Assembly: GCA_045592125.1 (NCBI GenBank)
Contig: JAZNUE010000021.1
Span: forward strand, 1-15,719
Source: HGM04593 sp045592125
GTDB taxonomy: Bacteria > Bacteroidota > Bacteroidia > Bacteroidales > Bacteroidaceae
DNA length: 15,719 bases
Reading direction: 5' to 3'
Shown: positions 1 to 5,776 of the stretch, piece after piece
How positions within the stretch are numbered: position 1 is the first letter of the stretch
How the letters are laid out: each line of letters starts with the position of its first letter
Made by a program: the position numbers and the translations under genes
Notes under the pieces: generated by a model
What the model was told of the DNA's origin: nothing
What the model saw: only the letters and a program-made list of their open reading frames with translations
Database searches by the model: none

Positions 1-362
1 AGCGCCATTAGCTTCATACCCATTACACTCTCCTCTTCTTGCAGGAATATGTCCATGGCCTGTGAAAGCTGTTTGTATCCCTCAGGACCTGTAGCCGTAA
101 ATTGTCGCATGCTTCTTATTGATGTCAACTGCAAGGGGATATCATTCAACTCACCATCTGCCCCCAGCATATTGAACATCTGTCTGAACATGCTTGACGA
201 GATATATGCGTAATCAATCTCACCGGACTTTATTTTTGCCACTTTCTTTATATACAACTCGGCCTCGCTTTTTCCATCATTTTGCGGTATATGCCCTGTG
301 GCAAAGGCAGAACCGGCAAAAAGCACAAGTGCAAACAATGTTGTTAAAATATACCGTTTCAT
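1..362 (-). CDS. DUF4252-family exported protein, 3' part beyond window
   Basis: The reading frame starts at the ATG at 362-360 and stays open to the window edge, giving about 120 residues without a stop. It opens with a signal peptide (MKRYILTTLFALVLFAGSAFA) followed by a domain containing AELYIKKVAKIKSGEIDYAYIS and a run of short helices, which I recognise as the DUF4252 pattern of Bacteroidetes. Function is unknown; members typically sit downstream of an ECF sigma and anti-sigma gene, exactly as here. It begins 7 bases after the anti-sigma stop, so the three genes form one transcription unit. The cell location is probably periplasm or outer membrane. The family call rests on context and general pattern, not on a catalytic motif. 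Confidence 0.75.
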   Translation of the reverse strand, partial: MKRYILTTLFALVLFAGSAFATGHIPQNDGKSEAELYIKKVAKIKSGEIDYAYISSSMFRQMFNMLGADGELNDIPLQLTSIRSMRQFTATGPEGYKQLSQAMDIFLQEEESVMGMKLMA

Positions 363-369
363 AATTCTA

Positions 370-954
370 TTATTGAATGTTTATTTTTATCATATTTTTA
401 TACGGAGCAACAGCCTTGTTCAAGTTGTTCTCCATTTTGCGTGTATTTTTGTGTGTTGTATTTACTACAAGCATCATATTTTCAAATGCGCCCTTGAAAC
501 ACTCCATTGCATCCTTGGGATTGTCGAAAGTATCCTCCTCGGCAAACTCGGCAACAACAGTTTGCTGCTTTTCATGCGACTGAACATTCTCATCCATAAA
601 TATATAACCCACAGCCAACAGAGCAACAGCTGCCGCACCATGCCACACAAGTCGAGGAATCTTAAAAATGCGTCTTCTTGCCCCACCGGCATCACATTCA
701 TCGGGTACATCAGGCACCTCTTCCTCGACAAGATTGTCAAGCATTGCCTCAAGACACGCCTCTGCACCTGAGGGCAACACGGCCTCACGCTCCTCGCCGC
801 AAAGTGCGATGATAGCCTCCTTATCCTTACGGAGTCCGGCAGGAACATCATGCTCGCGCAGGTAGCAGCATAGTTCGCGCTCCTCCTCAACAGACAGTTC
901 GGCATTGAAGAACCGCTCTATCATTATGTCCAGTTTCTCTTTTTCCATAGTCAA
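370..954 (-). CDS. Membrane-anchored anti-sigma factor of the ECF sigma upstream
   Basis: A 194-residue protein with an acidic cytoplasmic N-terminal half (about residues 1-100), one hydrophobic segment at about 104-120 (WHGAAAVALLAVGYIFM) and a C-terminal region of about 74 residues that would lie in the periplasm. The N-terminus (LDIMIERFFNAELSVEEERELCCYL) has the look of Bacteroidetes anti-sigma proteins: a short helical segment with a size-limited tail. It is not the HXXXCXXC zinc anti-sigma type; the Cys pair at 29-30 is not in that arrangement. It starts 6 bases after the sigma stop, so it is almost certainly co-translated. The expected role is to hold the sigma factor at the membrane until an envelope signal arrives. 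Translation could begin at Met1 or Met3. The assignment is from topology and position, not from a diagnostic motif. Confidence 0.8.
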   Translation of the reverse strand: MTMEKEKLDIMIERFFNAELSVEEERELCCYLREHDVPAGLRKDKEAIIALCGEEREAVLPSGAEACLEAMLDNLVEEEVPDVPDECDAGGARRRIFKIPRLVWHGAAAVALLAVGYIFMDENVQSHEKQQTVVAEFAEEDTFDNPKDAMECFKGAFENMMLVVNTTHKNTRKMENNLNKAVAPYKNMIKINIQ

Positions 955-960
955 ACTCCT

Positions 961-1446
961 TTATAGGTTATCGTAAAACTCTCTGAATCTTTTTCTTACC
1001 CTTGATACAATTACCCTGATATTGGCTTGCGAAAGCCCGGTAACACCCTCAATCTCCTCGAAGCTACAGCCGTTCATCCTCATCTGCATCACACGGCTGT
1101 AATGTTGAGGGAGGCTGGCAAGGAATCTCTCAAGACACTCATCGGCCTCGCGCCGTTCAATCTCAGGCGGCGAATTTCCGGCCACATCATCGGCAGACTT
1201 CTCCCCCACCTCATCATGGTTCCTTATCACTCTCCAGCGGTCTACACATATATTCTTCAACAAGGTGCGGCAATAAGCCCCGGGAGCCACGACATCTTTC
1301 AGTTCATCCTTCCTCTCCCACAACTTGAGATAGAGATTCTGCACAGCATCCTCTGCCTCAAAGCTGTCGCAAAGCATTCTGAACGCTTCGCGATAGAGCA
1401 TCTTCTGCAACGGCAAGAACCGCCTTTTGAATTCTGTGTTTGTCAT
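961..1446 (-). CDS. ECF-type RNA polymerase sigma-70 factor
   Basis: A 161-residue protein with the two-domain ECF layout. Sigma region 2 covers about residues 9-75, with the typical AEDAVQNLYLKLWERK stretch at 31-46. Region 4 covers about 105-158, with a helix-turn-helix (SFEEIEGVTGLSQANIRVIV) and the arginine/lysine-rich SRVRKRFRE end. Regions 1 and 3 are absent, as expected for ECF sigmas. It heads an operon with the anti-sigma and DUF4252 genes. A promoter of ECF form (TGTAAC-N16-CGTCTTAT) lies about 220 bases upstream and is repeated before both thioredoxin operons of this window. I infer that this sigma drives its own operon and those two, but sequence alone cannot prove which sigma reads the motif. 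The ATG at 1446-1444 is the natural start; the frame has no better upstream start. Confidence 0.93.
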   Translation of the reverse strand: MTNTEFKRRFLPLQKMLYREAFRMLCDSFEAEDAVQNLYLKLWERKDELKDVVAPGAYCRTLLKNICVDRWRVIRNHDEVGEKSADDVAGNSPPEIERREADECLERFLASLPQHYSRVMQMRMNGCSFEEIEGVTGLSQANIRVIVSRVRKRFREFYDNL

Positions 1447-1480
1447 TTATCTCAATGTTTGCGTAAACCGCGAACATAGC

Positions 1481-1545
1481 CTGCACTCGCTGTGAAAAAC
1501 ATTAAAGCAAGCTTAATGTTTATCGCTCGTTTGTTGCTATATTTG
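1481..1545. repeat. 65-bp direct repeat, copy 1 (sigma leader)
   Basis: This 65-bp unit matches 1566-1630 with a single substitution (position 1522 versus 1607). Its centre is an inverted repeat, AACATTAA/TTAATGTT, around a 7-base loop (1498-1520). It lies between the ECF promoter at 1665-1699 and the sigma start at 1446, so it would be transcribed as part of the sigma mRNA leader. Read on the minus strand, it carries the start of a 16-codon ORF (1502-1452, MFFTASA...) that ends 5 bases before the sigma start codon. Confidence 0.9.
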
Positions 1546-1565
1546 AGCTAACGCTCGAATATTTT

Positions 1566-1630
1566 CTGCACTCGCTGTGAAAAACATTAAAGCAAGCTTA
1601 ATGTTTCTCGCTCGTTTGTTGCTATATTTG
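1566..1630. repeat. 65-bp direct repeat, copy 2 (sigma leader)
   Basis: Second copy of the unit at 1481-1545, offset by 85 bp, with the same central inverted repeat. On the minus strand it also begins a 16-codon ORF (1587-1537, MFFTASA...), which continues past the repeat boundary with residues resembling the first copy's (ENIRAL versus GYVRGL). The duplicated segment is therefore probably longer than the near-identical 65 bp. It may be a dispersed intergenic repeat family rather than a gene-specific element. Confidence 0.9.
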
Positions 1631-1664
1631 TGGTTCTCGGAAATGTCCGTTTAAAATCCTTTCC

Positions 1665-1699
1665 ACCTATAAGACGGAGAATATGCGGATTTGTTACAA
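1665..1699 (-). promoter_or_regulatory. ECF-sigma-type promoter P1, upstream of the sigma operon
   Basis: On the minus strand there is a TGTAAC element (1698-1693), 16 bases, then CGTCTTATAGGT (1676-1665). AAC in the -35 and CGTC in the -10 are the classical core bases of ECF promoters. The same two elements with the same 16-base spacing recur at 11583-11617 and 15576-15610. The spacer sequence differs here from the other two, so conservation of the two boxes is not just copy number. Transcription would start near 1660-1668 and give a leader of about 220 nt before the sigma ATG. Confidence 0.78.
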
Positions 1700-1797
1700 C
1701 GTGGAACAAAAAAATTAAATAAAAATGAATTTGATAAAGAAAATCTTATAGACACACACAATAGCCCTGAAGAAAACAAGACTATTAAAAACAAGAA

Positions 1798-1824
1798 ACT
1801 CCTGCTACGCAGTGTTGCAGGGGT
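1798..1824 (-). terminator. Possible weak terminator downstream of the enolase region
   Basis: On the minus strand CCTGC and GCAGG pair across an 11-base loop, with two further pairs beyond one mismatch, followed by a T-rich but broken tract (TTTCTTGTTTTT). It sits 22 bases beyond the stop of the thioredoxin remnant and would close transcription coming from enolase before the sigma promoter. The stem is short and imperfect, so this is tentative. Confidence 0.35.
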
Positions 1825-1845
1825 CTCTAAACTTGTTGTCTAAGA

Positions 1846-1929
1846 TTACAGTGCTTCTATAAGGTTTTCAAAAGCACCAAGGTTACGAGGGTCGGCATTG
1901 ACATCGAGCAAATTTCCGTTGCGGTCGGA
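1846..1929 (-). pseudogene. Remnant: last 27 residues of a TlpA-like thioredoxin gene
   Basis: Between the enolase stop (1950) and 1846 the minus strand reads SDRNGNLLDVNADPRNLGAF followed by ENLIEAL and a TAA stop. This aligns along its whole length with the C-terminal end of the thioredoxin gene at 12188-12700 (VDRSGNILDIEVDARDLDKL then ENLIKAL). No start codon, CXXC motif or cis-proline segment precedes it; the frame runs directly into the enolase 3' end. I read it as the surviving tail of a paralogue deleted by a recombination whose breakpoint lies at about 1930-1949. It suggests that the thioredoxin array once extended to, or was copied into, the neighbourhood of the sigma operon. Confidence 0.75.
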
Positions 1930-1949
1930 TCTTGCCGTTGTCGGTAATA

Positions 1950-3218
1950 TTATACTCCATAACGTGCATTGCCTTGTAACTCCTCTTCAATACGTATCAG
2001 TCTATTATACTTGGCAGTGCGGTCGCTGCGGCTCATCGAACCGGTCTTTATCTGCCCTGCATTTACAGCAACGGCAATATCTGCAATTGTAGTATCTTCG
2101 GTCTCGCCCGAACGATGGCTGATGATGGCGGTGTAGCCATTACGGCGTGCCAGTTCAATAGTGTCGAGAGTCTCGGTGAGTGTCCCAATCTGGTTAACCT
2201 TAACAAGTACGCTATTGGCACAATTCCGTTCTATGCCTTTGCCAAGGTACTTGACGTTGGTTACAAAAAGGTCATCGCCAACAAGCTGGCAACGGCTGCC
2301 GATACGCTGGGTGAGCATACTCCACCCCTCCCAATCATTCTCGCCCATTCCGTCCTCAATTGAGTCGATAGGATATCTTCCGATAAGATGTTCAAGATAA
2401 TCGGCCTGTTCTCGGGATGTACGCTTGTGCCCTTTTGGACCTTCAAAAAGCGTATAGTCGTACACCCCGTCGCGATGGTATTCCGATGCCGCGCAGTCAA
2501 GAGCCAATGTGATGTCGCGTCCCGGAGTATAGCCGGCAGTCTTGATAGCATGAACCAATATATCCAAAGCCTCTTCCGCCCCTTTGAGTCCCGGAGCAAA
2601 ACCACCCTCGTCGCCAACTCCTGTACTATAACCGTCCTTCTTCAGCACGCTCTTGAGTGCGCTGAAAACCTCGGCACCCATCTGTACGGCCTGACGTATG
2701 CTGCCGGCACCTATAGGGCGTATCATAAACTCCTGAAATGCAATAGGTGCGTCAGAGTGACGTCCTCCATTGAGCAGGTTCATCATAGGAACAGGCAGCA
2801 CGTGGGCGTTGACACCGCCGATATAACGATACAGAGGCATGCCGCAAGCCTTTGCCGCAGCGCGCGAAATAGCCAATGACACTCCCAATATGGCATTTGC
2901 CCCAAGAGTGCTTTTGGCTGGTGTGCCGTCAAGCTCAATCATCTTGAGGTCCAGGCCCCGCTGGTCATATACATTACATCCGCGCAACACTGGTGCTATG
3001 CGTTCGCCTATGTTGGCTACTGCTTTTGACACTCCCTTACCATTATAGCGGGATTTGTCGCCGTCACGCAACTCCAATGCCTCGTTTTCACCGGTAGACG
3101 CACCCGACGGTACAGAAGCACGCCCTCTCACACCATTCTCCAGTACAACCTCGGCCTCTACTGTGGGGTTTCCACGTGAGTCAAGGATTTCTCTTCCTCT
3201 AATTTCTGATATCTTCAT
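1950..3218 (-). CDS. eno: Enolase (phosphopyruvate hydratase)
   Basis: A 422-residue enolase of usual length, interconverting 2-phosphoglycerate and phosphoenolpyruvate in glycolysis in the cytoplasm. The N-terminal lid region SGASTGENEALELRDGD (39-54) and the TIM barrel are complete. Visible active-site residues are His154 (NGGRHSD), Glu163 (FQEFM), Glu204 (GDEGGFAP), the Mg ligands Asp241, Glu288 (SIEDG) and Asp315 (GDDLFVTN), the catalytic Lys340 (VLVKVNQIGT), Arg369/Ser370 (SHRSGETED) and Lys391 (GQIKTGS). The start ATG at 3218 fits the conserved first residues MKISEIRGREILDSRGNPT. It appears to be a single-gene unit flanked by repeat-rich DNA on its 5' side and a thioredoxin remnant 20 bases after its stop. 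I saw no convincing housekeeping promoter in the upstream 100 bases, though TAGATTAC near 3270 is a loose match to the Bacteroides -7 element. Confidence 0.98.
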   Translation of the reverse strand: MKISEIRGREILDSRGNPTVEAEVVLENGVRGRASVPSGASTGENEALELRDGDKSRYNGKGVSKAVANIGERIAPVLRGCNVYDQRGLDLKMIELDGTPAKSTLGANAILGVSLAISRAAAKACGMPLYRYIGGVNAHVLPVPMMNLLNGGRHSDAPIAFQEFMIRPIGAGSIRQAVQMGAEVFSALKSVLKKDGYSTGVGDEGGFAPGLKGAEEALDILVHAIKTAGYTPGRDITLALDCAASEYHRDGVYDYTLFEGPKGHKRTSREQADYLEHLIGRYPIDSIEDGMGENDWEGWSMLTQRIGSRCQLVGDDLFVTNVKYLGKGIERNCANSVLVKVNQIGTLTETLDTIELARRNGYTAIISHRSGETEDTTIADIAVAVNAGQIKTGSMSRSDRTAKYNRLIRIEEELQGNARYGV

Positions 3219-3385
3219 AACTATAGTCTTTTAACGTAAGTTTGATATAACAATTTGTACTGTAATCTAGCGTATTTGTTCATTTCGGACGAACCTTAAT
3301 GAAAAAATCAAAAGAGGTTTTCGATGAACTTGCTTCACTTCGTTCCAGCATGACAGGTTCTATTGTCTTGTCATTATTTGCACTG

Positions 3386-3772
3386 TCATTGACTCGTTTT
3401 GCTTTTCGCAACCCAAACGGCATAACCTGCGGCTATGCTACGTTTGACCTGTTGCTGCAAAACTCGTCGATAACAAAAAAAGGTCATTGACTCGTTTTGC
3501 TTTTCGCAACCCAAACGGCATAACCTGCGGCTATGCTACGTTTGACCTGTTGCTGCAAAACTCGTCGATAACAAAAAAAGGTCATTGACTCGTTTTGCTC
3601 TTCGCAACCCAAACGGCATAACCTGCGGCTATGCTGCGTTTGACCTGTTGCTGCAAAACTCGTCGATAACAAAAAGGTCATTGGCTCGTTTTGCTTTTAG
3701 CCACCCGCGTGGCATAAACTTCGTCTATGCTTCACGCGACTAATGGCTGCAAAACTTGCCGATAACAAAACG
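3386..3772. repeat. Tandem array of four hairpin repeats (units of 98, 98, 96 and about 95 bp)
   Basis: Units begin with TCATTGRCTCGTTTTGC at 3386, 3484, 3582 and 3678. The first three are nearly identical; the fourth has diverged in sequence. Each unit folds into one long interrupted hairpin (for example 3396-3463), with four successive stems. In units 1-3 these are GTTTTGC/GCAAAAC, GCAAC/GTTGC, CAAACG/CGTTTG and GCATA/TATGC. In unit 4 the two middle stems become AGCCA/TGGCT and CGCGTG/CACGCG, so pairing is kept by paired changes. Minus-strand reading produces a spurious short repetitive ORF. The array fills most of the gap between enolase and the thioredoxin operon. Its role is unknown; a REP/BIME-like element or structured 3' region are options. 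Confidence 0.9.
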
Positions 3773-4022
3773 TTGTTTTGTCATTTTTCGGGCAAAGCCC
3801 TCAACAACACGTCTGAGCAAAGCGAAGAATCTCTGTCCTCTGCGGTTTTTGAGGTTCCACGCCGTTTTTTGGTCGGACACGTCGGTACCACCTTTACAAC
3901 CGGGATGACAGTTTCGCGATTTGGCTCAGTTTATATCGAACTCAGGTTCTTTTTACTATGCAATACTGAAATACAAACGCTTGGGAAGAAAGTTTGTTGT
4001 ACTGACACTATAAAAAAGTTTC
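3773..4022. other. Intergenic region without recognisable genes
   Basis: About 250 bases between the hairpin array and the end of the interrupted thioredoxin gene. It contains patches typical of degraded intergenic repeats (for example TGAGCAAAGCGAAGAATCTC near 3815) but no open frame with protein-like composition. I looked for a terminator for the operon ending at 4023 on the minus strand and found no clear hairpin with a T-tract. The 145 bases at 3241-3385, on the other side of the array, likewise hold nothing I can name. Confidence 0.6.
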
Positions 4023-4169
4023 TTACCTCCTAAGCAAAGAGTTTATTTGCAGCAGCAAGCCTTCTCTTGAGGATGGCGATTGGACATCCGTGGTTACCAG
4101 CCGGCCCTCCTTGTCATACAATATATATGTGGGATATGCAGTCACATTCCATAATTCATTGAGCAGCAG
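4023..4169 (-). pseudogene. Detached C-terminal part of the interrupted thioredoxin gene
   Basis: The frame of the gene at 4170-5753 continues without any other stop for 48 codons beyond its TAG (4172-4170), ending at TAA 4025-4023. The continuation (LLLNELWNVTAYPTYILYDK and onward) aligns position by position with the C-terminus of the neighbouring paralogue (ESIERLLGVTRFPTFMLFDK). It holds the cis-proline loop (AYPTY), two core strands and the last helix of the thioredoxin fold. The aligned residue at the stop is Gln in the neighbour, so a single CAG-to-TAG change explains the interruption. No start codon would allow this piece to be made alone as a folded domain. Confidence 0.85.
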
Positions 4170-5753
4170 CTACTGTTCCATTGGCAGGTTGTAGTGATAT
4201 ACATTGTCGCCTGTTATGTTGTTCTCTTTGATTACATTCTTCCACGATACTTCATCGGAACTGTAGGCAAAATAGAGAAATACCACATCCTTGTCTTTCA
4301 GAGCCTCCTTTATTGCAGGGGCGTGTTTCATCTCTTCCCTGCACGGTCCGCACCAGGTGCCCCATACATCAATGTATATTACCTTGCCTTTATGCGGAGC
4401 AAGAATAGCATTCAACAGCGAATCGGTCTCGGAAATCTCGCCTACTTCAGGTTTGTTTACTGCGAGTTTCTCCTCGGATATACGTCTGTAATGTTCCATC
4501 CGCTTCTCTATCAGTTCAATGAAGAAACGGTTCTCAATATTCTCTTTCACAACATTCCACCCATCAGGGCACTGCATCCCCGATGTATTGTCCAAGTAAT
4601 ACATTATGTAGGATGCGTTGATGAAATCCTTCTCGCTCTTTGGAATTGGATACGCATCGGTATATTCACAATTAAGACGGAAACTCAGTGTCATCATAAG
4701 GTTCATTGCGCTGTCGGGCTGTTGCTCCACTAAGGATTCAAGTTTGTTAGCCTCGACAATGGAATCAGTAAAGGCTAAGTCCTCTTGGTATGGAGCGAGG
4801 AATGTCTCGGCCTGCTCTTCGGTAGCACCGTTGCTCTTCTTTGCGAGTGCTCCGGCGCGGGCTGTCCAGGCACGCCTGAAGGAGTGGCTTCTTTCGGCCA
4901 GGACATCAATGAGTCCCCTGCACCTCAACTCCTCGGCAATCAAATATAAAGGAGTGGGAGTCCAAGGCATATAAGGATAAAGATTCTCAACTTGCATGCA
5001 TTGGTCAATATCCACATAACGGTCTATCCACAAAGTGTATGGTGGCAGGCTCGCTTTCCACATCTCATCAATGAAAGCGAAATACTCCGCTGTAGGCGGT
5101 TCGGGAGTATTGTTGCAACAGTAAAGAGCAGAATAGTAAAGGGCAAGCGATGTTATGTAACCGCGCATCAAGGGATATATTTGTCGCTTCAGCGGAGTAG
5201 TTCCACTGAGCAGACTGTCGAGCGTAGCCACTGAACCGTTGTAGAACTCCCTGCAACGACGCAGATGTTCCTGCGGTTCCATTGTGTCATGAATGGGGTG
5301 AAGGCGTAAAGCGCGTGATTCCACTTCCCACCCGGTGATGAAAGTTTCGTAACGGGCAAGTCCGTTGTTTATTGGAGCATTGTCGCCGTCAAAAGTGACG
5401 CTTGCACCATCGCACACCACCTGTAGTGTATCGCCACCGTTGGCAATCATCTTGAATTTGCGTCCTCCAATATACAGGTCGAGCAGCGTAGCATTATATA
5501 CAGGGAGTGTGAATGAAAAATAACCCTGCTCATCAGGCTCAAAGAAAATCTTGTCATACTCGCACATATCCTTTAAATAGCCCACATACGCCTCACGGTC
5601 GGTGTCATGGAATTTCTTTACCGTTCCCTTCACGTGTACACTATCCAAGGTGTACTCATTCTTTATAAACGAATCCGTTCCTGTCTTCAATGAAGCACAT
5701 GATGCAAGCAATGCCACTGCCGGCAGCAAAAGTGATTTTAAAATCCTATTCAT
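4170..5753 (-). CDS. TlpA-like thioredoxin lipoprotein, truncated by in-frame TAG
   Basis: A 527-residue product as written. I chose the ATG at 5753 because it begins a lipoprotein signal (MNRILKSLLLPAVALLASC, lipobox LASC); an upstream ATG at 5789 would bury it and overlap the previous gene. The N-terminal part has a beta-rich DUF4369-like region with GYFSFTLPVYNATLLDLYIG and NGGDTLQVVCDG. A long helical middle follows, then a thioredoxin domain with WCGPC at 467-471 and the family phrase VYHYNLP. Translation stops at TAG 6 residues after that phrase, before the cis-proline, so the thioredoxin core is incomplete and probably cannot fold unless the stop is read through. It is the last gene of the operon from 11617, 23 bases after the preceding stop. 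It is the only member with a lipobox and a different signal peptide. Family role: envelope thiol-disulfide exchange. Confidence 0.85.
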   Translation of the reverse strand: MNRILKSLLLPAVALLASCASLKTGTDSFIKNEYTLDSVHVKGTVKKFHDTDREAYVGYLKDMCEYDKIFFEPDEQGYFSFTLPVYNATLLDLYIGGRKFKMIANGGDTLQVVCDGASVTFDGDNAPINNGLARYETFITGWEVESRALRLHPIHDTMEPQEHLRRCREFYNGSVATLDSLLSGTTPLKRQIYPLMRGYITSLALYYSALYCCNNTPEPPTAEYFAFIDEMWKASLPPYTLWIDRYVDIDQCMQVENLYPYMPWTPTPLYLIAEELRCRGLIDVLAERSHSFRRAWTARAGALAKKSNGATEEQAETFLAPYQEDLAFTDSIVEANKLESLVEQQPDSAMNLMMTLSFRLNCEYTDAYPIPKSEKDFINASYIMYYLDNTSGMQCPDGWNVVKENIENRFFIELIEKRMEHYRRISEEKLAVNKPEVGEISETDSLLNAILAPHKGKVIYIDVWGTWCGPCREEMKHAPAIKEALKDKDVVFLYFAYSSDEVSWKNVIKENNITGDNVYHYNLPMEQ

Positions 5754-5776
5754 CTGTATTTTCGCATAATTGTCCA

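Noticed and set aside
3386..3772. CRISPR-like periodicity
   Set aside because: The whole 96-98 bp unit is repeated with no unique spacers, and each unit is one long hairpin; no cas genes are present.
3484..4033. Open frames across the hairpin array and following DNA (3484-3681 minus, 3743-4033 plus)
   Set aside because: They are low-complexity translations of the tandem repeat and adjoining non-coding DNA, have no initiation context and are unlike any protein.
4170..4172. TAG recoded as glutamine throughout the genome
   Set aside because: TAG-to-Gln recoding is known in some gut phages but not for bacterial chromosomes of this kind. One TAG at a Gln position is explained more simply by a point mutation. 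Rare TAG use elsewhere in the window is too small a sample.
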